From Halocaridina rubra (Eukaryota; Arthropoda; Malacostraca; Decapoda; Atyidae), in NCBI GenBank assembly GCA_037179515.1, contig JAXCGZ010007657.1, positions 31,001 to 95,000 of the forward strand: a DNA stretch of 64,000 nt, written 5' to 3'. The position numbers and the translations under genes are program-made. Positions within the stretch are counted from its first letter, which is position 1. Each line of letters begins with the position of its first letter. The notes under the pieces are model-generated. The model searched no databases. It was not told the origin of the DNA and saw only the letters and a list, made by a program, of their open reading frames with translations. Shown here piece by piece: positions 52,901-63,575 of the stretch.

Positions 52901-55259
52901 TTTCAATATGCTAATGTTTTATTTATTCTGTCACAAATGTTAGCTGAGGAGAGTTACTCTTTTTTTTTATTTTCATGTACTGTATTTTTGTAATTCATGT
53001 GTTGTTCGTAATTTAAGTCCCGTATATTATTTGTAGTATTACTTCTATAGAATAATATATTTCACACAAAATTAGTACAATCTAATCAGTATTTATTGTT
53101 TTATTAAAATTCTTTTGTAAAAATATTTCAACTGTAAAATATGGTTTTATATAATTATTCTTGTATACAGTATTTCCTTTGATATAGTTACTATTGATGT
53201 GTCACTTTCATCATGTTATCATTGTGTTTCTCACTAGTAATTGCTGTAATAGACGACTTGTGCTCATGGACATTATCAGTTTCTTCACATGAGTTTGAAT
53301 ATGTCTTAGTATTGTATTATTAGTGTCTTCACATGAGTACTAGTTTTGTTTTTAAGAATATGCTCTACATATATCATCTTGATAAATTCAGATATATTTG
53401 TTACTCTTTGCAGACAGTTGAAGCTTCCTCAGATTCAACAGATTATGCAGGAATTCGAAAAACAAACTGAAATTATGGATATGAAGGAGGAGATGATGAA
53501 TGACGTCATTGACGATGCCATGGGAGATGAAGATGATGAGGAAGAGAGGTAGGGTCAAGAAGTTACTGGTTCATAAAGTCAGTTGGTTATTGTGTTATTA
53601 CTGTCTTTTCAACTTGATGTGTGCATGTGCTTGTATTACAGTTCATTTAGTTTTTTTTTACAGCTGTTGACTGGTTTTATTCTAATTCTTGTTATGGAGT
53701 TATAACTCATTTTTTTTATTATTAGTGTTCCATGCTTCGTCAAGGAATGCATTGTTGTTACGATAGTTTAGTACTGCAACAAAGCTTCTTATTTTTCGAT
53801 TATTAAATTCGCTGCAGAGAGAAAAAAATGTGGATATACAAGTAGTGTTGAAGTGTCTATCTTCAGATTATCATGATATAAAACATTAAACTCTGTTGAC
53901 ATATTTCATATACTTAAATGCTATTCATTTGGAAATTAAATACATGCAGTATTTGCTTACTTAATACACATTATACATAATGTGTTATCCTGCATAAGCT
54001 GATAGGTGTATCCATGACTGTAATAAAGAGATTTTAGGGTACAGGTTTTACGCAATGTTTTCCATGTTCACTCATTTTTATTATACTGTAGCAGGAAAAG
54101 ATATCAGGGAATGAAGCACTTTCAGATTATGCAGTGGTATCCTTAGCAGCCGCTCTTGTTGATATCCTTATATTTCTTACTTATTCTCAAACGAGTGTGG
54201 CTATCGTAATCAGTGCTATTTTTCATGCATCAGATTTCCTCCTACCATATGGATCTGCAGATCTTTCCATATTGGAACCTTCTTCACATTGACAATTGTC
54301 ATTTTCAGCTATGTGAAAGCTATATAAAGAGCCTTGCCTTTCACAACAGGTTTCTTATAAATATCCCTCATTGTGAACATTGGGTCTCAACAACCTTACC
54401 TTGTCTAAACTGACATGTTCAATCCCCGACTACTCCTTTGTAAGGCCAGTCACTCTTCCTACATAGCGTAGTTTATAAACTCCCCTGGAACACCTTCTTA
54501 GGTTGATTTCACTACAGTTAGAACATTCCATTTTGTTATGTCTTTGTACATAGGAATAATGCTTAACTGCATCGGTCACAAAATGGATGAACAGTGCAAG
54601 AATCATGATGGATATTTATAGGCTGGCTATACCAGAAATTCAAACTGAAATTAAACCAAGAGGAAGATGGAGGTATGAGGTGTATGAGTCCTTGTTCAGT
54701 GTGGACTTTACATCCAGAAGAGTAATAAGTGTGTCAGAGTTTGAAGGAGTTTGGCACAAAGTGAAATACATCCTATCCTAACAGTGTCAGTGAGAGAAAT
54801 CATAATAAGTCGAGAAAACTTGACATTTACCGTTGGCAGTTACTCTATATTGCTCACGAAATATGCAATACATAAGTGTAACTGTGAGGGAATCTCGGCA
54901 GTGAATGAGAAGAAATCGAGTTTTTTTTATTATTACTGTGTTTTTCTTCTTCCTCTCTTGTGCCACTTTGCTGAGCATGATTGGAGAAGGTAATATGTAT
55001 GAAATAGATGTTGTCATAATTCTTATTATTATTCCTATTACTTTGTATTAATACAAGTTCTGATTGTTTTTATTTCAGCGATGCCATTGTGTCACAAGTT
55101 TTGGATGAACTAGGTTTACAGATGACTGAAGGCTTGAGCGAATTACCTTCTGCCGGAGGTACCTTGGGTGCAACCACTGCTGCTAAAACTCCTGAAGCAG
55201 TTGCTGATGCTGATGATGATGACATACAAGCTAGACTGAATAATCTGAGAAGAGAATAA
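49952..55259 (+). CDS. CHMP2A: Charged multivesicular body protein 2A (ESCRT-III)
   Basis: ESCRT-III subunit (Vps2 family) that co-assembles on endosomal and other membranes for scission and recruits the ATPase VPS4. Coding exons (plus): 49952-50125, 51952-52127, 53414-53548, 55079-55259, in frame to 221 aa (human 222). The start MPLEWLFGRRMTPEEMLRKN, the basic N-terminal helices, MNKQLKLPQIQQIMQEFEKQ, MDMKEEMMNDVIDDAMGDED and the C-terminal MIM1-type DDIQARLNNLRRE (VPS4 MIT binding) are diagnostic. An ATG at 49928 is in frame, but TTTATAG just before 49941 looks like an acceptor and the family starts at MPLEW, so 49952 is chosen. A non-coding first exon must lie upstream; TTAAG/GTACGA near 43413 is one weak candidate. 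Introns 2 and 3 share a duplicated segment. Confidence 0.97.
52231..52334 (+). repeat. Duplicated intronic segment, copy 1 (CHMP2A intron 2)
   Basis: Matches 53868-53970 nearly base for base (TTATCATGATATAAAACATT, TTAAATGCTATTCATTTGGA, CTTGCTTACTTAATACACA), with a scatter of substitutions. It is a direct repeat about 1.6 kb apart within one gene. Confidence 0.8.
53868..53970 (+). repeat. Duplicated intronic segment, copy 2 (CHMP2A intron 3)
   Basis: Second member of the pair described at 52231. The two copies lie in different introns on either side of exon 3, so the duplication is not a whole-exon copy. Confidence 0.8.
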
Positions 55260-55260
55260 A
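55255..55260 (+). promoter_or_regulatory. AATAAA overlapping the CHMP2A stop codon
   Basis: The end of the CDS reads GAATAAATATG, so AATAAA overlaps the stop. Whether it is used is unknown; other AATAAA copies occur further downstream. Confidence 0.25.
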
Positions 55261-58200
55261 TATGTTAGAAATTTGTTGAAAATGTGACATCAAAAGATCA
55301 GGAGATGAATGAGCGTAAAGTAAACGGGAAGACAAAAATTGGAATTGACATATTATGAACTAAGAAACGTGAGGATAATTTTGAAATCTTGTGTGGGAAG
55401 TAATGTGAAGTTTAGTGAAAGGAATTTTCACTCAAAAAAAAAAAGTTTGATTGAGTTAAATGTAGTGTTCCTTGTTAATTAAGTATGTCACAAGTTAAAA
55501 AGTCACTTCCAGAAGAAAGCTTTTGTAGCTTTTACAGATCCTTTGGTTTGTATCTATTCTCGTAAGTTGCAAATGACAATAGTGTTCTTTCATGTTATCT
55601 TTTGTATTTATATTTTCTAAATATTAGTACTTACTTAGTTTAATTTTTGTTTTTCATTTTCCAATCTGCATTTGCCTTATCTAATTCTGTACATTACTGA
55701 TTGGTAGTACAATATTAAATTGGTTTTATCTGTTGTGGATACATAGAAAATATGCTTTCCAGAACTCTTGCAGCATAAATTTGTCACTCATGTCTTTACT
55801 CTGCATTTTCTAGGTTGAGTTACATCTACCTGCTGTGTATTGAAATAGAATGCTATTTCATCTGTCAATATACAAAACCCATAATCCCCCTTATAAGGAG
55901 GATGGCTGAGTCAAAGCAAAAAACTTGACTCCTTGTGAGAGAAATATAGAAAAGAAGGCGATTCCCAATCCCTTCGTTCTGCCCCATTTACTTGACTTAT
56001 ATGAACGCTGTACAAAAAGTATAATACTGGTACAAATAAATTTACTTATTCAAGTAATATGCCGATCTTACTGTCTTACATCTAAAAATTTGAAACAACT
56101 GGAGCTGTAAGTTGCATGCTTCTTTCAAGTAAATTCTTCATCAGGGAATGACCATGAAAAATAGAAAAAATAAAAATCCAGCCACACAAAATTGGCAGTT
56201 GAAGAATTCCAGCCTAATTTTTGCCTCTCTCTGGAAAAATATGAAATGATAAATAAGAAGTGCAAAGTTGTAAACTAATGACTGAAACATGTTCAAAATT
56301 TGCGGGGTTATCTTGTAAACAGTATCGAAAGTTGTGAAGTATATTGCATAGTATTTGTTTCTAAGATATATATGACAGTGGAGTAGTATATTGTGAAAAG
56401 ACAAGGCATTTGTAATGTTTATAAATAATGGATAAACTAATAATTTGAGAAAAGCAATGTATCTAAATTTAAAGCATGTTCTCTCTATGAAATGCTTCAT
56501 ATTGTATTATACTTAAATGCTAACAAGAAAGATGGTGTATACTAATAATACAATGTAAATTCTGTATAACTGTTCAACTTAGCCTACTCCTAGTACGATA
56601 CCTTGTAATTATATAACTTAGATTTATAATTGACAATAGGCCTTAAGATTGATAATTCTAAACATATTTTCTTAATGATTAGCAGTTGGCATCTAGAGAT
56701 TATTTTATCTGAAGTGAAGAAACCATAAAATACTAATACTGACAGATTACTTAATATACTTTTTATTTTGCTTACATAACTATATTTCCTGGTGGTTTAG
56801 ATTTTTGTAGGTGATACTCATTTAAAAAAAAAAAAAGTATTTAACATCTTTGGCATGTTAAAATGGTATGAATATGCTTCTGTTTGACATTTTCAACAAA
56901 TCTTGTTTTAGCCATAAAGGAATGAATGCAAGATTAAAACTATTTTAGACTCTCGGGGGAAATAAAGTCATTTCTTAAAAATTTATTATTATTATCTTGA
57001 ATATCAAGAATTAATTTGGAAGGTTAAAATTTAGATAGTGAAGTCATTTCTGTATTCTGTTGCTTAGCTGGGAATTCAATATTATTCTAATGAAACAGAA
57101 AAATTTATTTGTTTATTACAGAGCAGACTATTTTGCTCTTTAATTTTTCTCGATATGTTATACAATATGATCTCTTTTTACTTTGCCCCACACATTAATC
57201 TTACTCTGATTTCCTTAGAGTGTCAGGCCTAATGAAATTATGTAAAAGGCTTTTAAAACCCTCCAGTTAATTTTTTGTTTTGATGTGTAAATCTTGAGCA
57301 ATGCATATGAAACGTTTTTAAAGCATACCACTTCCAGAGCCTAAGCAGTGTGATTATGAATGACACCTGTGGTTAATTCACGTTATTTTCAAATCTTACA
57401 TAGGGATAATTGCTTTGTATTTACATATGTATTGGTATGAAACACTTTGTATTAATGCCATAGCTTACAAGAAAAATTATATACTGTACTGTCATATTTC
57501 TGAATTGAGTCCTTACCTCGGCTAATGAATAAAAAGCAAGAACTGATCCAGACCTGCACATATGCAATCAGTGTTATGGAGACCACTGGTATGATGTAAA
57601 TGAGTTATACAATTAGTGCAGTCTTTTGAGCATTTTTCTATTTTATTTCAATTTTATCTAAAGTGTATACAATGTGATTGAACAGGTTTTATGAAAAACT
57701 TGCAAAATGATGAAAGATTGATTAATTACTGGTATGTATGTTACAATATGTTTGTGTCCACCCCCATTCGATTGAGAACTAATTGTGAAACATAAAACGG
57801 TGCATGTATGGTGTTTGTGTAGATAAAATTAGATGTTTATTATAGAAGGTCTTATGACTAAATTTAACGATAATTTCATCTGCATATTTTTTGTGGTATT
57901 TTGGGGGTAAGTATAGTTATATATAGATACGGTGAGTTCCGATTTGCTCTTATAGCTTTATGTATTTTAATGGTGTGCCTAAGGAGCTTTATAATGGGTC
58001 TTAGTGATCCTTAGTGTAGAATAGGTTGTAATTTTTTCACAGGAACGATTATTGTTAAAATTGATAAATTATATAATATTCATTAATAAAGATGTATATG
58101 ACATTCCCACTTACTTTCCTTGTGATGTATATTTTTGTTTTTTGTTAGATCATTTTATACTTGTATAACAACTTAGGTCGTAAATTACATTCGGATCACC

Positions 58201-58301
58201 CATGCAACTGATTATTTTTAATGATTTATTCATTTGATCAATGATGGGTAGCATCCATTTTTATTCTAAGTACTCACTATGAAACTTAAAAATAATTTAT
58301 A
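55261..58301. other. CHMP2A 3' flank, no gene seen
   Basis: AT-rich sequence. Only a short family D scrap at about 55880-55925 and a family C tail near 57757-57800 were recognised. Confidence 0.5.
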
Positions 58302-58600
58302 CAGACGTTTTCCTACTTATGAACAACCACGTTACAAACATTCACCGATACGAACCAATACTTGCCCATCATCTACCCATGTATTAATGTTTGTATTACT
58401 GTGCTATATTATTACATTATTTTTACGGTATTAAAATTTATTAATACTGTATACTTTATGTTTTATGAAGTAGTTAAGTGCCTTTAGCCTAAGTACTGTA
58501 CAGTACTGCACAGTACTTTTTTTTACCTAAACACAATGAGCAATTCTACTTACATACGAACTTCTGAAACCTAACTCGTTCGTAAGTAGGGGAGTGTCTG
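58302..58600. mobile_element. Non-autonomous mariner/pogo-like MITE
   Basis: The left end CAGACGTTTTCCTACTTATG matches the reverse complement of the right end, CAGACACTCCCCTACTTACG, and is preceded by TA. The interior is AT-rich and non-coding. The TIR style and TA flank suggest a Tc1/mariner or pogo-type element; the right TA is not intact. Confidence 0.6.
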
Positions 58601-59499
58601 TTTATTGAATTATAGATACGTAACAAATTTTCTATCTTTTCTCCCTCTTTCTGATTGCTGTGGGGGATATAGTTGCTCACATAAATCCTCTGATTTTTTC
58701 TTTACAGCCGACTAAGAGGGATAGAGTTGGCAATCCTATCCTCGAAATTTATCGTGCCAAAAATAATTGAGAGGTGTGATGATGGGCAGGTTTTGATGAA
58801 ACCCTTCAACCTCATTTTTTTTAATTCACCCTGTAGTCTTCAGCATTATAAGATCTCGTGTTGAAAAGAACACAGATTTAGTAATAGAAAGAATGTGACG
58901 CAGACATAGAGTAGGTAATGCCTCATATTTTAATGTTTAGTCTAGACTTAAGAGAGAGAGGAGGAATGGTAGGCTAAAATTCTTAAACTTTTACTCGGCA
59001 TTTATCTTATGCCTAAGTAACCTCGATGTTAATGTCTATTGATTGCGCATTTGGTTTGTTTTAAGTTATGAGACAAATGTTACCATCTTCTATTGCATTA
59101 ACAACATATTTATGATTTCTAACATTTTATTACATATTTTTAAGCATCTCTTGCGCCCCCAAGGACAGTTAAATAACCTCGTAACTTGTTAGATTAGGGT
59201 AGCTTAGGCATTATAAAACACTTACGGGGTTATTCAGTGTTCTAGGGTTGCTAATCGTTACCTGATTCTTATTTCCATTTTTAAAGTCAATGTAGCAGCC
59301 TCATTAAAAGCGGCACACTAATGGCCATTTTGATGTTCATATGTTTGAAGACGAAGAAAAAATGCTTAATCCTAGTATTTATACTTCATTACTTTGTCAG
59401 TTATATAACGATGCAGAAGAGTCTAAACAAAAATTATTAAATCCTTGAACATTCAGTAAAGAAAAACTACATTTGTTGGGTTTTTGCTATATGCGTCAT

Positions 59500-59783
59500 G
59501 GGTCCGATTTCTTAAACAGTGTAAACCTAGGATACCATATTGTTAGTTAGCTAGACACACACAAATGGATTTCATAAACGCATCTGACGCGGTTCTGTGT
59601 ATGGCTAGGAACCCACACGGGATCCTATAAACGCATCTGACGCGGTACTGTGTATGGCTAGGATCCCGCACGGGATCCTAGCCATACACAACCGCGTCAG
59701 ATGCGTTTATGAATTCCATTTGTGTGTGTCTAGCTAACTAACAATATGGTATCCTAGGTTTACACTGTTTAAGAAATCGGGCC
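59500..59783. mobile_element. Foldback MITE with near-perfect long arms
   Basis: The left end GGGTCCGATTTCTTAAACAG and the right end (reverse complement GGCCCGATTTCTTAAACAG) begin inverted arms that run almost to the centre. Both sides are flanked by AT. A 53-bp unit (59574-59626, repeated at 59627-59679) is tandemly duplicated on the left-arm side. The termini and AT duplication resemble ISL2EU-type elements (tentative). Confidence 0.75.
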
Positions 59784-60424
59784 ATGGTCTCTACGAAACG
59801 TTGTTAAGAAGGATGATTGGGAAGGAAGGTGACCGAGAAAGAGCACCAGACCTGAAGAGTCGCGCAGGTGAACTTCGTGATTGGGAAGCTTTGGGTTCAG
59901 TTACCTGCCGTCTACGATTGAGTAAGGGTGTTGTTCGAGTCGTTCGTAGCGCGCTTGACTCATTGCGCCTAAAACTTATAAATTATTTTAATATTTGTTT
60001 TTGTGCGTTAAGACTGCATGTGTTGAAATCGGACTGAATTAGAAAATTTTTAATATTACAAGGAATTATCGAGTGTTATTTTCGGAAGAATTGTATACTG
60101 CTCCAGTTTGTTTAGCGGTTAAAGAGAAACTCCGGTGAAATCCAAAGGTAAGTTTAACATTGTCTTTTATAGACATTATTATCATTACCAGTTGCGTTTA
60201 GTGGGTAAAAATTTACATTTACACCACAAATACAAAATACTGAAATATGATCTGAACTAACAAACAATCATTTGAATGCTCATCTTATTTTTTCATTGAG
60301 GGCGAAACAAACTTAACTTATCCTAAGTAATCCAATTTAATAATTTTTTAGATTTTCATGTGAGGGTGTGAAAGTAGACATATACCGTTTAATATATATA
60401 TATATATATGAATAATTTTTTTTT

Positions 60425-60497
60425 TACCCCGACCGGGACTCGAACCTAGGACTTATGATTACTAAGTCAAGGCGCTACCACTACACCACAGAAGGTT
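60425..60497 (-). tRNA. tRNA-like sequence, inverted copy 1 (probably a pseudogene)
   Basis: 73 nt on the minus strand with A-box-like TGGTGTAGTGGTAGCGCC and B box GGTTCGAGTCC. The D arm GGTG/CGCC pairs. The acceptor stem pairs only partly, and the best anticodon arm leaves almost no variable loop, so it is probably not a working tRNA. Confidence 0.45.
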
Positions 60498-60699
60498 AAA
60501 AGGAACCCAACCTTATAGCTTATATCTGCTATACTTAGGAATGAACGCATTCTAACTGAATGCCACTGTGTTCATATTACAGATTCCCCAACCTCACTCG
60601 TGGCTTCATTTTAGCATTTAATTCAAATCCCAATCTCATTCGGGCCATGAAATTATCAAATAAGCACATTACATATGTGAAAACATGAATCATTTTTTT

Positions 60700-60772
60700 T
60701 ACCCCGACCGGGACTCGAACCTAGGACTTATGATTACTAAGTCAAGGCGCTACCACTACACCACAGAAGGTT
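60700..60772 (-). tRNA. tRNA-like sequence, inverted copy 2 (probably a pseudogene)
   Basis: Same sequence as the copy at 60425. It sits at the inversion point of the array. Confidence 0.45.
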
Positions 60773-60887
60773 AAAATGAAGCCACGAGTGAGGTTGGGGA
60801 ATCTGTAATATGAACATAGTGGCATTCAGATAGAATGCGTTCATTCCTAAGTATAGCAGATATAAGCTATAAGGTTGGGTTCCTTTT

Positions 60888-60960
60888 AACCTTCTGTGGT
60901 GTAGTGGTAGCGCCTTGACTTAGTAATCATAAGTCCTAGGTTCGAGTCCCGGTCGGGGTA
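60888..60960 (+). tRNA. tRNA-like sequence, direct copy 1 (probably a pseudogene)
   Basis: First head of the direct part of the array. The best fold gives a 6-bp anticodon stem GACTTA/TAAGTC with loop GTAATCA. Isotype is not assignable with confidence. Confidence 0.45.
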
Positions 60961-61158
60961 AAAAATTATTCATGTTTTCACATATGTAATGTGCTTATTT
61001 GATATTTCATGCCCGAATGAGATTGGGAATTGAATTAAATGCTAAAATGAAGCCACGAGTGAGGTTGGGGAATCTGTAATATGAACATAGTGGCATTCAG
61101 ATAGAATGCGTTCATTCCTAAGTATAGCAGATATAAGCTATAAGGTTGGGTTCCTTTT

Positions 61159-61231
61159 AACCTTCTGTGGTGTAGTGGTAGCGCCTTGACTTAGTAATCA
61201 TAAGTCCTAGGTTCGAGTCCCGGTCGGGGTA
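61159..61231 (+). tRNA. tRNA-like sequence, direct copy 2 (probably a pseudogene)
   Basis: Identical head 271 bases after direct copy 1. Confidence 0.45.
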
Positions 61232-61429
61232 AAAAATTATTCATGTTTTCACATATGTAATGTGCTTATTTGATATTTCATGCCCGAATGAGATTGGGAA
61301 TTGAATTAAATGCTAAAATGAAGCCACGAGTGAGGTTGGGGAATCTGTAATATGAACATAGTGGCATTCAGATAGAATGCGTTCATTCCTAAGTATAGCA
61401 GATATAAGCTATAAGGTTGGGTTCCTTTT

Positions 61430-61502
61430 AACCTTCTGTGGTGTAGTGGTAGCGCCTTGACTTAGTAATCATAAGTCCTAGGTTCGAGTCCCGGTCGGGG
61501 TA
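61430..61502 (+). tRNA. tRNA-like sequence, direct copy 3 (probably a pseudogene)
   Basis: Identical head at the next 271-base step. Confidence 0.45.
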
Positions 61503-61700
61503 AAAAATTATTCATGTTTTCACATATGTAATGTGCTTATTTGATATTTCATGCCCGAATGAGATTGGGAATTGAATTAAATGCTAAAATGAAGCCACGA
61601 GTGAGGTTGGGGAATCTGTAATATGAACATAGTGGCATTCAGATAGAATGCGTTCATTCCTAAGTATAGCAGATATAAGCTATAAGGTTGGGTTCCTTTT

Positions 61701-61773
61701 AACCTTCTGTGGTGTAGTGGTAGCGCCTTGACTTAGTAATCATAAGTCCTAGGTTCGAGTCCCGGTCGGGGTA
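61701..61773 (+). tRNA. tRNA-like sequence, direct copy 4 (probably a pseudogene)
   Basis: Identical head at the next 271-base step. Confidence 0.45.
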
Positions 61774-61971
61774 AAAAATTATTCATGTTTTCACATATGT
61801 AATGTGCTTATTTGATATTTCATGCCCGAATGAGATTGGGAATTGAATTAAATGCTAAAATGAAGCCACGAGTGAGGTTGGGGAATCTGTAATATGAACA
61901 TAGTGGCATTCAGATAGAATGCGTTCATTCCTAAGTATAGCAGATATAAGCTATAAGGTTGGGTTCCTTTT

Positions 61972-62044
61972 AACCTTCTGTGGTGTAGTGGTAGCGCCTT
62001 GACTTAGTAATCATAAGTCCTAGGTTCGAGTCCCGGTCGGGGTA
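61972..62044 (+). tRNA. tRNA-like sequence, direct copy 5 (probably a pseudogene)
   Basis: Last head. Its unit is cut off by a (TA)n tract at 62087. Confidence 0.45.
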
Positions 62045-62084
62045 AAAAAATTATTCATGTTTTCACATATGTAATGTGCTTATT

Positions 62085-62085
<1 letters not shown>

Positions 62086-62156
<71 letters not shown>
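62086..62156. repeat. (TA)n microsatellite ending the tRNA-like array
   Basis: Replaces the 271-bp unit after TTATTTGATAT. A shorter TA tract (about 60391-60408) borders the other end of the array. Confidence 0.95.
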
Positions 62157-62159
<3 letters not shown>

Positions 62160-62900
62160 ATTGTTGGCTACCGTTTCCCTTGTTGCTTCAAAGAGATTAC
62201 TCCAATGACATGAATATGAATCGATTACAATAGAGAATATTATGTAATAATACTGTACAGCATGGATTAATATTGGATATACTGTGTCTTGCTTTTATTT
62301 TAGTTAATGCAGAAAAATTTTGGTAAATGTTGAAAACAGTTATCACGAGTAGTGATAATTGAAATTTGGTTTTGTCTTTTTTTATATATGTCATTTTTGT
62401 AATTGTCCATCACCCTCAATTAGTTAAACAAAAACACAAACCATTGAAAAACTATCAGAAACAAATGAAAACAATAAAGTTATTAGTTCATCGGGAATGA
62501 ACTAGCCTACCCAAAGCTAACCCAATATTAGAGTAAATTTCATGAAATTTCATCCTTACTGGGAATGTAAATGTACACAAATACTAAGAGAAAAAAAAAC
62601 CACGAATTTTATCATATGTTCGGTTAGGTAAGTTTAGTTTATGTTGATTTATCCCCCAGTCGAGAACCGAGTTGAATATTGAAATAATAGCATGAAAGTA
62701 ATTTTTAGATATATTCAGTGTATTTTACATTCATGTCATCCATTTGAGATGTGGAAGTAAATATTTGCTTTCTAAGCTCTCGGATTATACCATTAAGTAC
62801 ATTCATTTTTGTACTGAAATTCATATTAGGGTCTAAAGCTCATAGTGTATTCACGTAGTGTGTATATGTTAAATGGACACCACTGTCGTAATTGAGCCAC

Positions 62901-63120
62901 TTAAAGGGGATTACACGGTCAAACGGTTCGTCGAACGCGGTTCGACAGACAAGTGTTTGAAGTGATGTTCGAACGTGTGAACGGGGTATTTGGTTGTCGA
63001 ACACGTTTGTCGAACGTGTTCGACAACCAAATTCCCCGTTCACACGTTCGAACATCACTTCAAACACTTGTCTGTCGAACCGCGTTCGACGAACCGTTTG
63101 ACCGTGTAAACCCCCTTTAA
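62901..63120. mobile_element. 220-bp palindromic foldback element bounded by TTAA
   Basis: Runs from TTAAAGGGGATTACACGGTC to CCGTGTAAACCCCCTTTAA, with arms of about 105 bases that are nearly perfect complements and almost no loop. GC-richer than its surroundings, with many CG dinucleotides and repeats of GTTCGACA. A TTAA at each end could be a piggyBac-type target duplication. Open frames across it are a by-product of the palindrome. Confidence 0.75.
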
Positions 63121-63354
63121 GAGTACGGTCTATTGGGGAATTATAGCGTGCTTCAAGCACGGTGCTTGTCTATGGCCAAAAATAGTCAATGACAAATAGT
63201 GTGTTATGAATCATCATAGATTGATGGTAAGATGAGTTTGGTTAGCTTAGATTAAGATATAGTAGACTACTGACTGTAAAGTTGAGACGGAATTGGATTT
63301 AATTACGCTCATACAGCGTTCCTAAATTCGCTTCCTCATTTTTCCGTTAATACA

Positions 63355-63575
63355 TACATATACACATGCCTCATTCTCCCTTGTAAGGGGAGTGGCCGAG
63401 TCAAGAAATGCGCATTCACCACGATCCACACACACCGCAACCACTCCTCCCAGCTCCTTGGGGATAAAGGGTAGCCACGTCCCCCCTCCCACCCTGCTTG
63501 GATCATCCACAAGGTAGGGGGCAAGGATATTATACAATGAGACACGACAGCCGCAGCTGGTGTACCCCACCGCTA
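63355..63575 (-). repeat. Dispersed repeat family D, well-preserved copy
   Basis: Plus-strand reading ACACATGCCTCATTCTCCCT, TTGTAAGGGGAGTGGCCGAG, CCCAGCTCCTTGGGGATAAA, GACAGCCGCAGCTGGTGTAC is the reverse complement of the 22337 copy. Overlapping open frames here are repeat-derived, not genes. Confidence 0.65.

Larger units (their letters stand above)
60418..62086. repeat. Tandem array of a 271-bp unit carrying a tRNA-like sequence, with internal inversion
   Basis: Five direct units on the plus strand have tRNA-like heads at 60888, 61159, 61430, 61701 and 61972, an exact 271-base period, and are almost identical. To their left are one full unit and one head in the opposite orientation (heads at 60425-60497 and 60700-60772), meeting the direct units head to head at about 60775. 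The spacer contains TTCACATATGTAATGTGCTT and AAGCCACGAGTGAGGTTGGG. Left and right edges are replaced by (TA)n in mid-unit. High identity implies recent expansion or homogenisation. Confidence 0.92.

Noticed and set aside
54587..54993. Short plus-strand open frames in CHMP2A intron 3
   Set aside because: No homology, and splicing of the conserved CHMP2A exons passes over them.
60425..62044. Seven functional tRNA genes
   Set aside because: The A and B boxes are good, but the acceptor stem is poorly paired and the variable loop is almost absent in the best fold, so I list them as tRNA-like only.
62840..63160. Open frame of 106 codons on the minus strand
   Set aside because: It reads straight through the 220-bp palindrome and has no homology or splice partner.
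63322..63570. Two overlapping minus-strand open frames near the right end
   Set aside because: Both lie inside a family D repeat whose other copies do not keep these frames.
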